Source: Paenibacillaceae bacterium ZCTH02-B3
GTDB taxonomy: Bacteria > Bacillota > Bacilli > Paenibacillales > Paenibacillaceae
DNA: 64,000 nt
NCBI GenBank assembly: GCA_002159065.1
Contig: LZRV01000087.1
Location: 1-64,000 of the forward strand
Direction: 5' to 3'
How positions within the stretch are numbered: the first letter of the stretch is position 1; every line of letters begins with the position of its first letter. This document shows positions 54,220-63,862 of this stretch, piece after piece. Made by a program: the position numbers and the translations under genes. The notes under the pieces are model-generated. The model made no database searches. It was not told the DNA's origin and was given only the letters and a program-made list of their open reading frames with translations.

Positions 54220-54525
54220 TTACAGCTGCATCCGCATGATTTCCTGATAGGCTTCGATGACCTTGTTTCGGACCTCGGCGGTGAGCCTCAGGCTGAGCTC
54301 CGCTTTGGCTGCGGCAAGCATGACGTCGTTGACGTCGGCTTCTCCGATGATGAACAGGTCGTTGACGCGATGGACCTCATGTTCCGCGGCGGCGACCTGG
54401 TCCAGCGCTTTTTTCAGGTAATCGGCGAAGCTTTCCGTCGCCTCGGCCGGCGTCGCTTCCGCGCGGACGCGATCCTGCAGTTTGGCCGGCAAGCCGACGG
54501 ATGCAAGGGAAGCGGGATCAATCAT
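54220..54525 (-). CDS. fliE: Flagellar hook-basal body complex protein FliE
   Basis: A 101-residue protein that joins the MS ring to the rod. The pattern ESFADYLKKALDQVAAAEHE, then DVNDVMLAAAKAELSLRLTAEVRNK split over the middle and C terminus, fits the family. It lies between flgC and fliF, 39 bases after flgC. Confidence 0.94.
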   Translation of the reverse strand: MIDPASLASVGLPAKLQDRVRAEATPAEATESFADYLKKALDQVAAAEHEVHRVNDLFIIGEADVNDVMLAAAKAELSLRLTAEVRNKVIEAYQEIMRMQL

Positions 54526-54564
54526 GGTTCGCCTTTCCTCCCGGTGGAATCAGTGGTGTTCCGG

Positions 54565-55002
54565 TCACTGGCGACCGATTTCCAGGGACTTCATGAACAA
54601 GGCTTTGCTCGCGTTCAGCGCCGTCACGTTCGCTTCGTAGGAACGGGTGGCCGAAATCAGGTCGACCATTTCCTTGATGAGATCGACGTTGGGCATGCTG
54701 ACCATGCCGTTTTCATCCGCATCGGGATGGGCGGGATTGTAGACCTGCTTGAACGGCGAGGGATCTTCCGCGATCCGCGTGACGCGCACGCCTTTCGTCG
54801 CCAGTTTGCCGTTCAGCACGTCGCGGAAATCGGCCCGGATCGGCTCCATGACCGTCATTTTTCGCCGGTAAGGCACGGGTTTTCCGTTTTCGAAGGATGC
54901 GCGCGTCGTTTCCGCGTTGGCGATGTTGGAGGCGATGACGTCCATGCGCAGGCGCTGGGCCGTAAGTGCCGACGCGCTGATGTCAAAACCGCCGAGCTTC
55001 AA
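54565..55002 (-). CDS. flgC: Flagellar proximal rod protein FlgC
   Basis: A 145-residue rod protein. The ends are typical of axial proteins: ISASALTAQRLRMDVIASNI near the N terminus and MVDLISATRSYEANVTALNA near the C terminus. The NPAHPDADENGMVSMPNVD loop is also conserved. It follows flgB by seven bases. Confidence 0.96.
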   Translation of the reverse strand: MKLGGFDISASALTAQRLRMDVIASNIANAETTRASFENGKPVPYRRKMTVMEPIRADFRDVLNGKLATKGVRVTRIAEDPSPFKQVYNPAHPDADENGMVSMPNVDLIKEMVDLISATRSYEANVTALNASKALFMKSLEIGRQ

Positions 55003-55009
55003 GCCTCAT

Positions 55010-55414
55010 CTACCTCCCCGTTATGCCGAGCCGCAGCATGCGGATCTCGTGGTCGATCTGTTGCACGTACAGGTTGTACCGGAGCTGGTTAGCCGCCAGA
55101 AGCGCCATTTCCCGGTCGATGTCGACGTTGTTGCCGTTATGGTTCAGCGTCGTGGACCGGTCCGTCACCACCCGGGGCTGAGGCGCGGGAGCGCGGCCCG
55201 GCATGTGGCCCGGCAAGAACGTCCGCAGAGGAAGTTTCTTATCCGGCCTCGCGCCAAGCTTCTCCGCCAGGAGTTCCTCGAACACGACTTCCGACCTCTT
55301 GAAATTGGGCACATCCGCATTGGCGATGTTGTTCGCCAGGACCTGCTGGCGCAGGGAAGCCGCGTGAAGGGCTCCGGCCAACCGCTCAAACGAAGCGCCT
55401 CCAAGCAAGTCCAA
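55010..55414 (-). CDS. flgB: Flagellar proximal rod protein FlgB
   Basis: A 134-residue rod protein and the first gene of the fla/che cluster. Conserved parts are RQQVLANNIANADVPNFKR at the N-terminal side and EMALLAANQLRYN in the C-terminal helix. The start is a TTG at 55414 directly after GGGGAGGCAA; a second TTG two codons later has better spacing, so the exact start is open. Confidence 0.94.
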   Translation of the reverse strand: MDLLGGASFERLAGALHAASLRQQVLANNIANADVPNFKRSEVVFEELLAEKLGARPDKKLPLRTFLPGHMPGRAPAPQPRVVTDRSTTLNHNGNNVDIDREMALLAANQLRYNLYVQQIDHEIRMLRLGITGR

Positions 55415-55554
55415 TTGCCTCCCCCTCTCGTTCCCCGGAAAAATGAGACAACTCTCATGTAACCGGTATCTTATCCCTCATGCTTATTCCACATTGATCC
55501 ACCATAATCCTTCTTCATTCACCAAGAGATTTTGATTTTCGCGACGACCGCCTA

Positions 55555-55582
55555 TAAAAAAAACAATAAACCTTGCCGATAA
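55555..55582 (+). promoter_or_regulatory. Sigma-D-like promoter pointing toward codY
   Basis: On the plus strand TAAA (55555-55558) is followed after 16 bases by GCCGATAA (55575-55582), which matches the sigma-D pattern TAAA-N14-16-GCCGATAT at all but one base. It would drive a transcript antisense to the codY 3' end. The setting is A-rich, so a chance TAAA is easy, but the GCCGATAA box is not. Confidence 0.4.
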
Positions 55583-55673
55583 TTATTTTTTCGTAGCCAA
55601 TAACGTCGAGTTTTATCGAAAATGAAAAAAATCTAAGGATTATCATCCAACATGCGTTCGCATTAGACAATAA

Positions 55674-55698
55674 GAAAAAAGCCCCGTTTTCCCGGGGT
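55674..55698 (-). terminator. Terminator after codY
   Basis: On the minus strand CCCCG/CGGGG arms pair around a short A-rich loop and are followed by CTTTTTTC. It lies about 45 bases past the codY stop and separates codY from fla/che. Confidence 0.75.
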
Positions 55699-55742
55699 CT
55701 GGCGTCTCACAAAAATAAGTCCGGCATCGGACATTTCGGGGA

Positions 55743-56525
55743 TCAGGGGAGGTCTTTGGTATCATCGCCGATTTTCAGTTCCTGCAAGAGATAGGGATTG
55801 AGAATCCGGATATAGGTGCCCTTCATGCCGAGGGAACGCGATTCGATGGTACCCGCGCTTTCCAGCTTGCGAAGGGCGTTGACGATGACCGAGCGGGTGA
55901 TGCCGTAGCGGTCCGCGATCTTGGAGGCGACGAGCAGCCCTTCCCGGCCTTCCAGAGCCTCGAACATGTGCTGGGCGGCTTCCAGTTCGCTGAACGAAAG
56001 GGAACGGACGGCCACGGCCACCACGGCGCGGTTGCGCGCTTCCTGTTCCCGCTCTTCGGCCCGTTCGCGCAGGATTTCCATGCCCACGATGGTGGCGCCG
56101 TACTCCGCCAGAATCAGATCTTCCTCGCCAAAGTTTTCGTCCCGCCGTACGAGCAGCAGCGTGCCAAGGCGCTCGCCTCCGCCCGTGATGGGCACGATCG
56201 CCGTCATCATCCCCGCGAACGCCCCGTCCGTAAGGATGGGCGTCCCGTTCGGATCCCGGCCCGTGACCGTATCGGTCACGCGCAAAAATTGTTCGTTCGT
56301 CTCCCGGGAGAAGCGCAGCTCCCCGTTCTCCGTCCGTTCCAGCCAGGCCAGCTGGAACTCGGGGGAACAGGCCGAACCGAGCACCTTCCCCTTTCGGCTG
56401 ACCACAAACACGTCGCTTTTTACCGTCTCCCGCAGCACTTCCGCCATTTCGCGGAAATTGACGGGCTTGCCGGCGGCTTTCTGGAGCAGCCGGTTGAGCG
56501 TGCGGACTTTTTCCAGCAAAGTCAT
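55743..56525 (-). CDS. codY: GTP- and branched-chain amino acid-sensing repressor CodY
   Basis: A 260-residue global regulator of nitrogen, amino-acid and stationary-phase genes in low-GC-type Gram-positives. The N-terminal GAF domain binds isoleucine/valine (residues about 1-155), and the C-terminal winged helix-turn-helix has ASKIADRYGITRSVIVNALRK. Domain layout and length match B. subtilis (259). It starts 22 bases after hslU, and the fla/che cluster it is known to repress in B. subtilis begins next. Confidence 0.97.
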   Translation of the reverse strand: MTLLEKVRTLNRLLQKAAGKPVNFREMAEVLRETVKSDVFVVSRKGKVLGSACSPEFQLAWLERTENGELRFSRETNEQFLRVTDTVTGRDPNGTPILTDGAFAGMMTAIVPITGGGERLGTLLLVRRDENFGEEDLILAEYGATIVGMEILRERAEEREQEARNRAVVAVAVRSLSFSELEAAQHMFEALEGREGLLVASKIADRYGITRSVIVNALRKLESAGTIESRSLGMKGTYIRILNPYLLQELKIGDDTKDLP

Positions 56526-56547
56526 CTCGCAAATTCCTCCGGACCGG

Positions 56548-57939
56548 TCACAGAATGTATTGGCTGAGGTCGCGGTTGCCGACCACGCCGGACAGTTTTT
56601 CCCTCACGTATTCCGCCGTGATTTCCAGTTCTTCGAGATGAAGATCGGGGGCTTCAAAGGACACGTCTTCAAGCAATTTTTCCAGCAGGGTGTGAAGCCG
56701 GCGGGCCCCGATGTCTTCGGTGTTGCGGTTCACTTCCTGGGCCATGCGGGCGATTTCCGCGATCGCCGCGTCGGTGAAACGGATCCGGACGCCTTCCGTC
56801 TCAAGCAGCGCGGCGTACTGTTTCGTCAGGGCGTTTTCGGGTTCCGTCAGGATGCGGATGAAATCCTCGTCCGTCAGGCTGGACAGTTCCACGCGGATCG
56901 GAAACCGCCCCTGCAGCTCCGGAATCAGGTCCGAAGGCTTGCTCATGTGGAAAGCGCCGGCGGCGATGAACAGGATATGGTCGGTCTTGATCGGACCGTA
57001 CTTGGTCATCACCGTGCAGCCTTCCACGATCGGCAAAATGTCGCGCTGCACGCCCTCGCGCGACACGTCGGGACCGTGGCCGTGTCCGGAACTGGCGATC
57101 TTGTCGATCTCGTCGATGAAAATGATGCCCGACTGTTCGGCGCGGCGCAGCGACTCGCTGATGACGTCGTCCATATCGATCAGCTTCGCGGCTTCCTCCT
57201 GGATGAGCGCCTTGCGCGCCTCGCGGACGGTCAGCCGGCGTTTTTTGCGCCGCTTCGGAAGCAGGTGCCCGAAGAGCTCCTGCATGTTGTACCCGAGCTG
57301 GTCCTGGCCCTGTATCGAGAACATGTCCAGCAGCGGGGTGGCGGTTTCCTCCACTTCGATTTCCACCATCTCCCGCTCCAGTTCCCCGGTTTCCAGTTTC
57401 CGCCGGACTTCGCGCCGCCTTTCAAGCAGAGCGGGATCCGCCGGTTCGGGTTCCTCGGCTGTCGGCTGGTGGGCGCCAAACAACATCTCCAGCGGGTTGC
57501 GCTGCGGCCTGGAGCGGGACGGCGACGGCACGAGCAGGGCCGCCAGGCGGTCGTTGGCCGCCCGCTCCGCCTGCGGGCGCACTTTCTCCTCCCGCTCTTC
57601 CTTCACCATGCGGATCGCCGTTTCCACGAGATCCCGCACCATGGATTCCACGTCGCGGCCGACGTAGCCAACCTCGGTGAACTTTGTCGCTTCCACCTTC
57701 ACGAAGGGCGCGTTCACCAGCCTGGCAAGCCGGCGGGCGATTTCCGTCTTGCCCACGCCGGTGGGGCCGATCATGAGAATATTTTTCGGGGTGACTTCGT
57801 CGCGCAGCGCCTCGGGAAGCCGGCTGCGCCGGTAACGGTTGCGCAGGGCGATGGCCACCGAACGCTTCGCCTGTTTCTGGCCGACGATGTATTTGTCGAG
57901 CTCCGCCACAATCTGACGAGGGGTCAGGGCATCGCTCAT
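56548..57939 (-). CDS. hslU: ATP-dependent protease ATPase subunit HslU (ClpY)
   Basis: AAA+ unfoldase of 463 residues that feeds HslV. Walker A is GPTGVGKT, Walker B is within [11 protein letters not shown], and the pore region follows the conserved [19 protein letters not shown]. The intermediate (I) domain lies about 110-230. The C-terminal tail ends SQYIL, the peptide that docks into HslV. It follows hslV by 19 bases. Confidence 0.96.
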   Translation of the reverse strand: MSDALTPRQIVAELDKYIVGQKQAKRSVAIALRNRYRRSRLPEALRDEVTPKNILMIGPTGVGKTEIARRLARLVNAPFVKVEATKFTEVGYVGRDVESMVRDLVETAIRMVKEEREEKVRPQAERAANDRLAALLVPSPSRSRPQRNPLEMLFGAHQPTAEEPEPADPALLERRREVRRKLETGELEREMVEIEVEETATPLLDMFSIQGQDQLGYNMQELFGHLLPKRRKKRRLTVREARKALIQEEAAKLIDMDDVISESLRRAEQSGIIFIDEIDKIASSGHGHGPDVSREGVQRDILPIVEGCTVMTKYGPIKTDHILFIAAGAFHMSKPSDLIPELQGRFPIRVELSSLTDEDFIRILTEPENALTKQYAALLETEGVRIRFTDAAIAEIARMAQEVNRNTEDIGARRLHTLLEKLLEDVSFEAPDLHLEELEITAEYVREKLSGVVGNRDLSQYIL

Positions 57940-57958
57940 CGGACCCCCTCCTTGACGT

Positions 57959-58501
57959 TCAGATTTCTTCCACCACGATCCGGTCGTTCGTAAACACGCA
58001 GATTTCCCCCGCCACGCGCAGGGCCGCTTCCGCGATTTCCCGCGCCCCCATCTCCGGCGCGTGGCGCTTCAGGGCCCGCGCCGCGGCCAGCGCGTAGCCG
58101 CCTCCCGAACCGATGGCGAGAATGCCGTCGTCGGGTTCGATGACCTCGCCTCCGCCGGAAATGAGAAGAAGCCCGCCGGCGTCCATGACGATCAGCATCG
58201 CCTCCAGGCGCCTCAGCACCCGGTCCGACCGCCAATCCTTCGCCAGTTCCACGGCGGCGCGCTGCAGATGGCCGCGGTGCTCCTCCAGTTTGCCCTCGAA
58301 TTTCTCGAACAGGGTGACCGCATCCGCCACCGACCCGGCGAAGCCGGCCACCACGCGGCCGCCGTAAAGGCGCCGCACCTTCTTGGCGCCGTGCTTCATC
58401 ACCAGCTGGTTGCCGAAGGTCACCTGGCCGTCGCCGGCGATGGCGCCCTTGCCATTGTGGCGGACGGCGCAGATGGTGGTGCCGTGAAACGTCCCGTTCA
58501 T
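57959..58501 (-). CDS. hslV: ATP-dependent protease peptidase subunit HslV (ClpQ)
   Basis: Threonine-type peptidase of 180 residues, the proteasome-beta-like partner of HslU. The conserved block [20 protein letters not shown] starts at residue 8, after the seven residues MNGTFHG. In E. coli the first Thr after Met is the nucleophile, and in B. subtilis ClpQ a serine at the N terminus has been reported; here residue 2 is Asn, so removal of seven residues to expose Thr8 is the likely route (inference). The ATG overlaps the trmFO stop as ATGA. Confidence 0.94.
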   Translation of the reverse strand: MNGTFHGTTICAVRHNGKGAIAGDGQVTFGNQLVMKHGAKKVRRLYGGRVVAGFAGSVADAVTLFEKFEGKLEEHRGHLQRAAVELAKDWRSDRVLRRLEAMLIVMDAGGLLLISGGGEVIEPDDGILAIGSGGGYALAAARALKRHAPEMGAREIAEAALRVAGEICVFTNDRIVVEEI

Positions 58502-59859
58502 GCGCGCACGCCTCCCGCTTGCGCCGCCAGCTCGGCGGCGAACCTGTCGGTCCGCTCCAGGGCCCGTCTGGCGATCGCTTCGTTTCTCTCCTTCTTGCTC
58601 CGGATCCGGCGGTCCGGAGGCGGCATGAGGCCGAAATTGATGTTCATCGGCTGGAAGTTGCCGGGGTCCGCGGAGGTGACGTATCTCGCCAGGCTGCCGA
58701 TGGCGGTCTCCTCCGGCCAGACGGCGGGCGCAAGTCCCAGGGCCAGCCGCGCGGCGTTCACGCCGGCGACCAGTCCCGACGCCGCCGATTCCACATATCC
58801 TTCCACCCCGGTCATCTGTCCGGCGAAAAACAGGGTGTCGCGACCCCGGAACTGGTACGTCGGCCTGAGCGCCCGGGGCGAATTGATGAAGGTGTTGCGG
58901 TGCATCACCCCGTAACGGACGAATTCCGCCCGCTCCAGCCCGGGGATGAGGGAAAACACCCGTTTCTGCTCGCCCCACTTCAGGTTGGTCTGGAATCCCA
59001 CCATGTTGTACAGCGTGGCGGCCGCGTTGTCCTGCCTGAGCTGGACGACCGCGAAGGGCTGCCGCCCGGTGCGGGGATCGACGAGGCCCACCGGTTTCAT
59101 CGGGCCGAAAAGCACCGTCTGTTTTCCCCGTTTGGCCATCACCTCGATGGGCATGCATCCCTCGAAGTAGATCTCCTTTTCGAATTCCTTGAGCGGCACC
59201 GTCTCCGCGGTGACGAGGGCTTCGTAGAAGACGTCGAACTCCTCTTCCGTCATCGGACAGCTCAGGTAGGCGGCTTCGCCTTTGCCGTACCGCGAGGCGA
59301 CGAACACCTTGTCCATGTCGATGGAATCCTTCTCCACGATGGGCGAAGCGGCGTCGTAGAAATACAGGTATTCCTCGCCGATCAGGCGGCGGATGCGATC
59401 GGAAAGCGCCGGCGAGGTGAGCGGACCGGTGGCGACGATGACGATGCCGTCGCCGGGAATCTCCGTCACCTCTTCGCGCACGACCGTCACCAGCGGGTGT
59501 CCGTGAAGGCGGCGGGTCACTTCTTCGGAAAAACGTTCCCGGTCCACGGCCAGGGCTCCCCCCGCCGGCACGGCGTGCAGGTCCGCACAGGCAATGATGA
59601 GCGACCCGAGCCGCCGCATTTCCTCCTTCAGCACGCCGGCCGCATTGGTGAGGGCGCTCGCCCGCAGGCTGTTGCTGCACACCAGCTCGGCGAAACGCTC
59701 CGTATGATGCGCCGGCGTCATCCGCTCCGGCCGCATTTCGAACAGCCTGACCGGCACGCCCCGCGAGGCGATCTGCCAAGCCGCCTCGCTGCCGGCCAGC
59801 CCCGCGCCGATGACCGTGACGGGGAAAATCCTTTCATCGCTCACGGCTTCCACCTTCAT
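58498..59859 (-). CDS. trmFO: Methylenetetrahydrofolate-tRNA (uracil-54) methyltransferase TrmFO
   Basis: A 453-residue FAD and folate-dependent enzyme that makes ribothymidine-54 in tRNA. The FAD-binding motif [10 protein letters not shown] is near residue 18; [17 protein letters not shown] and LVCSNSLRA are family hallmarks, and the C-terminal half has [23 protein letters not shown] in two adjoining pieces. The ATG lies nine bases after topA. The order topA-trmFO-hslV-hslU-codY is standard in Bacilli. Confidence 0.96.
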   Translation of the reverse strand: MKVEAVSDERIFPVTVIGAGLAGSEAAWQIASRGVPVRLFEMRPERMTPAHHTERFAELVCSNSLRASALTNAAGVLKEEMRRLGSLIIACADLHAVPAGGALAVDRERFSEEVTRRLHGHPLVTVVREEVTEIPGDGIVIVATGPLTSPALSDRIRRLIGEEYLYFYDAASPIVEKDSIDMDKVFVASRYGKGEAAYLSCPMTEEEFDVFYEALVTAETVPLKEFEKEIYFEGCMPIEVMAKRGKQTVLFGPMKPVGLVDPRTGRQPFAVVQLRQDNAAATLYNMVGFQTNLKWGEQKRVFSLIPGLERAEFVRYGVMHRNTFINSPRALRPTYQFRGRDTLFFAGQMTGVEGYVESAASGLVAGVNAARLALGLAPAVWPEETAIGSLARYVTSADPGNFQPMNINFGLMPPPDRRIRSKKERNEAIARRALERTDRFAAELAAQAGGVRA

Positions 59860-59868
59860 CGTTTCCCT

Positions 59869-61962
59869 TCATTCGACCGCTTCTTCCCGCGGCGCCGCCT
59901 GCTGATGCGAGCAGGCCGTGCAGGACCATTGCAGCCGGCCCCGGCCGCGCTTTTCCACCATCAGGCCGCCGCATTTCGGACAGGGATTTGGCACCGGCCG
60001 GTCCCACAGCACGAAGTCGCAGGCCGGGTATCTGCTGCAGCCGAAGAACAGGCGCCCTTTCTTGCTTCGCCGTTCGAGGATCTGGCCTTCCCCGCAGGCC
60101 GGGCAGGAGGCTCCCGTGGACTTGACCACCGGCTTCGTGTTGCGGCACTCCGGAAAACCGGTGCAGGCGAGAAACCTGCCGAACCGGCCCGTCTTGTACG
60201 CCATCGGCCGTCCGCATTTGTCGCAGGTCTCGTCCGACAACTCCTCCGGCAGCTCCACTTCCCGCATTTCGCCTTCGGCGACGGCCAGGCGCTTCTCGAA
60301 GGATTTGTAGAAATCGTCCACGACCCGGACCCAGTCCAGCTTGCCTTCTTCCACTTCGTCCAGGTCGCTTTCCATGTGGGCGGTGAATTCCACGTCCAGA
60401 ATTTCCGGGAAAAATTTGGACAGCAGGTCGTTGACCAATTCGCCCAGTTCGGTGGGCACCAGCTTCTTGTCCTTGATGGTCACGTAATTGCGCTTCTGGA
60501 TCGTCTCCAGGGTCGGCGCGTACGTGCTGGGCCGCCCGATCCCCAGTTCCTCCAGCGTGCGCACCAGGCGCGCCTCCGTATAGCGGGGCGGAGGCTGGGT
60601 GAAATGCTGCTTCGGTTCAACGGCTTCGGCCTTGACCGTCTGCCTCTGCTGAAGGGGCGGCAGCAGCCGGTCTTCCTCGGCGGTGTTGTCGTCGGTGCCT
60701 TCCACGTACACCTTCATGAAGCCGGGGAAGCGCACCTTGGTTCCGACGGCCCGGAAGGTCGCCGGTCCCGCCGCAATGTCCACGGTCATGGTGTCCAGCA
60801 CCGCGGACGCCATCTGGCTGGCGACAAATCGTTCCCAAATGAGCTTGTATAAACGATATTGGTCGCGGGAGAGATACGGTTTGACCGACTCGGGCTCCCG
60901 CATGACGGACGTCGGCCGGATCCCCTCGTGGGCGTCCTGGGCGTTGGCGTTTTTGTTCAGGTAGGCCCTCGGTCCGTCCGGAACGTAAGGAGCGCCGAAT
61001 TTCTGGAGAATGTAGGCTCTGGCTTCTTCCTGGGCGACCGGCGAAACCCGGGTGGAGTCGGTGCGCATGTACGTGATCAGGCCGACGCTGCCCTCGCGGC
61101 CAAGATCCACCCCTTCGTACAGTTGCTGGGCGATCTGCATCGTCCGGGCGGCGCGGAAATTGAGCTTGCGCGCCGCTTCCTGCTGCAGCGTGCTGGTGGT
61201 AAAGGGCGGGGCGGGATGGCGAAGGCGTTCTTTTTCCCTGACGTCAGCCACGACGAAGGGCGCGTCGCCCATCCGGGCGAGCACTTCGTCCACGTCCGCT
61301 TGGCTCGCGAGTTCCTTTTTCTCCCCGTCCAGAGCGTAAAATTTCGCTTCGAATTTGGCGTCGCCGGCGGCGAGTCTGGCGGTGATCGTCCAATATTCCT
61401 GCGGGACGAAATTGCGGATTTCGTTTTCCCGGTCGATGATGAGACGAAGGGCGACCGACTGCACGCGGCCGGCGCTCAGGCCTTTTTTGACCTTTTTCCA
61501 CAGGAGCGGGCTGATCTTGTAGCCGACGAGCCGGTCCAGCACCCGTCGGGCCTGTTGGGCGTTCACCAGATCCATGTTGATCCTGCGCGGCGACTTGAAC
61601 GCCTCCGTGACCGCCTGCTTCGTGATTTCGTTGAACACGACGCGGCAGGGTTCGTTCTCGTCCAGTTCCAGATAGCTGGCCAGGTGCCAGGCGATGGCTT
61701 CGCCTTCCCGGTCGGGGTCGGCGGCGAGATAGACCTTTTTGACCTTTTTGCTCGTTTCTTTCAGATCCTTGAGCACGTTGCCCTTGCCGCGGATGGTGAT
61801 GTATTTCGGCTGGTAGCCGTTTTCGATTTCCACGCCGAACTGGCTCTTGGGCAAATCCCGGATGTGGCCCATGGAGGCCTTGACGATGTATTTGCTTCCC
61901 AGATATTTGCCGATTGTTTTGGCTTTGGCGGGCGATTCCACAATCACCAGAGAATCCGCCAC
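59869..61962 (-). CDS. topA: DNA topoisomerase I
   Basis: Type IA topoisomerase of 697 residues that relaxes negative supercoils. The TOPRIM domain starts [18 protein letters not shown]; the active-site Tyr is in [13 protein letters not shown]. Three C-terminal zinc fingers are visible: [32 protein letters not shown] and [10 protein letters not shown]. The start is a GTG at 61962 with GGAGGA about six bases upstream; earlier in-frame codons are in the leader. It follows its own promoter at 62101-62129. Confidence 0.97.
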   Translation of the reverse strand: MADSLVIVESPAKAKTIGKYLGSKYIVKASMGHIRDLPKSQFGVEIENGYQPKYITIRGKGNVLKDLKETSKKVKKVYLAADPDREGEAIAWHLASYLELDENEPCRVVFNEITKQAVTEAFKSPRRINMDLVNAQQARRVLDRLVGYKISPLLWKKVKKGLSAGRVQSVALRLIIDRENEIRNFVPQEYWTITARLAAGDAKFEAKFYALDGEKKELASQADVDEVLARMGDAPFVVADVREKERLRHPAPPFTTSTLQQEAARKLNFRAARTMQIAQQLYEGVDLGREGSVGLITYMRTDSTRVSPVAQEEARAYILQKFGAPYVPDGPRAYLNKNANAQDAHEGIRPTSVMREPESVKPYLSRDQYRLYKLIWERFVASQMASAVLDTMTVDIAAGPATFRAVGTKVRFPGFMKVYVEGTDDNTAEEDRLLPPLQQRQTVKAEAVEPKQHFTQPPPRYTEARLVRTLEELGIGRPSTYAPTLETIQKRNYVTIKDKKLVPTELGELVNDLLSKFFPEILDVEFTAHMESDLDEVEEGKLDWVRVVDDFYKSFEKRLAVAEGEMREVELPEELSDETCDKCGRPMAYKTGRFGRFLACTGFPECRNTKPVVKSTGASCPACGEGQILERRSKKGRLFFGCSRYPACDFVLWDRPVPNPCPKCGGLMVEKRGRGRLQWSCTACSHQQAAPREEAVE

Positions 61963-62100
61963 AACCACTCCTCCTCTTGGCTTCGCGAGTTTCCCCCGGC
62001 AGCCGCCGGGATTCCCGCGGGCGCGGCCCGGCGCGCCGTCCGGCAGGCCGCGGAACATGGCACCCCGGTGCGGGTTGCGCAAAAGTGCGCTTTATGAGAT

Positions 62101-62129
62101 AGAATAGCGATTCTTTGGCGCCTGCGCAA
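62101..62129 (-). promoter_or_regulatory. Promoter of the topA-codY operon
   Basis: TTGCGC and TATTCT lie 17 bases apart on the minus strand, about 130 bases before topA and clear of dprA. The hexamers are moderate matches. Confidence 0.65.
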
Positions 62130-62188
62130 ACCCATCGTACTGCATTCCGTCCGGCGAGGTCAAATCGGGCGGATGCGGGACGGACGGA

Positions 62189-63637
62189 TCAGACGATTTC
62201 GTACCGGAGTCCCGGGCGCTGCGCGATGCGTCCCGCGATTTGCAGACCGGTCAGGACGGCGTGCAGACGGCCGACGGGGATGCCGCTCTTTTCCGCCAGT
62301 TCGTCGATGGTGCAAGGAGCGTTCTCCAACAGGCGCAGGATGCGGCGTTCTTCCGGACTCCCTTCATGCCTTCCGCCCGCTTCGACGGCGGCCGAACGGG
62401 AAGCGTTCCGCCGGGAGGCGCCCGGAACGGTTGCGGGCATGGCGGCTTCCGGCCGCGCGACTCCGGATTGCGCCGCTTCCGCATGCGCGACTTTCGGTCG
62501 CGCCGTTGCCGGTCGCGCGGTTTCCGGCTTCGCGGCTTTGGGGCCGGCGGCTTCGGGCGAAGCGGTCCCCACCCGGGTTCCATCCCGCCTGGTCGCCGCG
62601 GCGGCGCCGGATTCGCCGAAAACCGGGCCCGCGGCACCCGGTTCCGGCACTTCCGGATCATCCTGCGCGTGCGGATCCGGCACGTCCGCGACTTGCGCCG
62701 GAGAAACGTTGTCCGCTAGGCAATAGGCGTATTCCCCGATCAGGTCCCCCGCATCGATCAGGAGCCGGACGCCGTCCTTCCGGGTGAGCCCGAGAACCCC
62801 GACGCTCTTGGGCGAGGTGATCGGACCCGGCACGGCAAACACGCCGCGCGAATACTTCAGGGCCCAGTCGGCGGTGTTCAGCGCCCCGCTGCCCGTTCCG
62901 GCTTCGACGACCACGGTGGCGTGGGACAACCCGGCGATGATCCGGTTGCGCCACAGAAACGACCATTTGTCCGTCGCGGCGCCCGGGGGAACCTCCGACA
63001 GCACAAGTCCCGTTTTCACGATCTGGCGGTACAGCCCGCGGTTTTCCGCCGGGTACGGGTGATCCACGGGCGTGCCGAGCACGGCGATGGTCCCGCCGCC
63101 GGCTTCCCCCGCCGCCCGCATCGCCCCGATATGCGCGGCGGTGTCGATGCCCCGGGCCATGCCGCTCACGATGACGAATCCCGCCGAAACCAGCGCCGCG
63201 GCCAAATCCTCGGCCACCTTTCGGCCGTAGGCGGTGGCGGTCCGCGTCCCGACGACGGCGATCGACGCGCGGGCCGCCAGGGACCAGTCGCCCAGGGCAT
63301 ACAGCACCCAGGGCGGCTCGTTGACGACTTCCAGGGAGGACGGGTAATCGGGGTCCAGGCGGGTCACGACGCGAATGCCGCGCGACGCAAGCCGCCTTCT
63401 CGACGCTTCCATGGCCTCCGGCCTCAGGCGGCGGACCGCCGCCTCGGCTTCCCGCCGGCGAAAGCCGATGGCCATCCAGTCGCCTTCCCGCCACGACAAG
63501 GCTTCCTCTTTGTGCCGGCAAGCCATGAAATTGCGGATTCGGGTCCAGCCGACGCCTTCCGTCTCGTGAAGCCCGATCAGGATTTCCCTCAGCAGCGTGC
63601 TTCCATCGTCCATTTTATTCGCCCCGCCTTCGCTCAT
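62189..63637 (-). CDS. dprA: DNA-processing protein DprA with a repeat-rich linker
   Basis: A 482-residue protein that loads RecA on incoming single-stranded DNA during transformation. The Rossmann core has VVGTRTATAYG, SGMARGIDTAAH, VLGTPVDHPYP, FLWRNRIIAGLS and EAGTGSGALNTA. A C-terminal winged helix (TIDELAEKSGIPVGRLHAVL) follows a linker of about 110 residues that includes pentapeptide-like Ala/Pro repeats (PETAR, PATAR, PKVAH, PEAAM). That linker makes it over 150 residues longer than B. subtilis DprA. The ATG at 63637 has AGGGG seven bases upstream. Confidence 0.93.
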   Translation of the reverse strand: MSEGGANKMDDGSTLLREILIGLHETEGVGWTRIRNFMACRHKEEALSWREGDWMAIGFRRREAEAAVRRLRPEAMEASRRRLASRGIRVVTRLDPDYPSSLEVVNEPPWVLYALGDWSLAARASIAVVGTRTATAYGRKVAEDLAAALVSAGFVIVSGMARGIDTAAHIGAMRAAGEAGGGTIAVLGTPVDHPYPAENRGLYRQIVKTGLVLSEVPPGAATDKWSFLWRNRIIAGLSHATVVVEAGTGSGALNTADWALKYSRGVFAVPGPITSPKSVGVLGLTRKDGVRLLIDAGDLIGEYAYCLADNVSPAQVADVPDPHAQDDPEVPEPGAAGPVFGESGAAAATRRDGTRVGTASPEAAGPKAAKPETARPATARPKVAHAEAAQSGVARPEAAMPATVPGASRRNASRSAAVEAGGRHEGSPEERRILRLLENAPCTIDELAEKSGIPVGRLHAVLTGLQIAGRIAQRPGLRYEIV

Positions 63638-63655
63638 GTGTCCACCCCTCCGTGC

Positions 63656-63671
63656 CGGGACTTTCGTCCCG
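63656..63671 (-). other. Small GNRA-loop hairpin in the dprA leader
   Basis: CGGGAC and GTCCCG pair perfectly around a GAAA tetraloop in the minus-strand RNA, 18 bases before the dprA start. It may influence translation of dprA; it is also short enough to be chance. Confidence 0.35.
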
Positions 63672-63726
63672 CCCATGTTCGTCCATCCGGCCGTTTCCCC
63701 TTGCCATGCCGGCCAGGCCATGGGAC

Positions 63727-63770
63727 AAAAAACAGCCTTCCCTTCCCCGGGCGGGGAAAACGGAAGGCTG
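63727..63770 (-). terminator. Terminator after sucD
   Basis: CAGCCTTCC (63733-63741) and GGAAGGCTG (63762-63770) pair, with a second GGGG/CCCC pairing inside, and are followed on the minus strand by TTTTTTGTCCC. It ends the sucCD transcript before dprA. Confidence 0.88.
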
Positions 63771-63862
63771 CCTGCCATTCCGGACGCGGTGCGGACGGGG
63801 GTCCGCCCGCCGCCTCACGCGGCGCCGCGTCAAAGCCGTGTTCGGTTATCCGGCGACATTCG

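Larger units (their letters stand above)
55415..55742. promoter_or_regulatory. AT-rich control region between codY and the fla/che cluster
   Basis: This 328-base gap contains the codY terminator (55674-55698) and about 200 bases of AT-rich sequence. It must hold the main fla/che promoter, but on the minus strand I see no pair of hexamers good enough to name. A sigma-D-like site faces the other way at 55555-55582. No gene is visible. Confidence 0.6.

Noticed and set aside
55590-55625. A CodY-box-like sequence (CATTTTCGATAAAAC on the minus strand) in the fla/che control region
   Set aside because: It has about six mismatches to AATTTTCWGAAAATT, too many in AT-rich sequence to claim CodY binding.
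62430-62570. Regular repeats that might be a CRISPR-like array
   Set aside because: The period is about 15 bases without unique spacers and it is in frame inside dprA, so it is a coding repeat.
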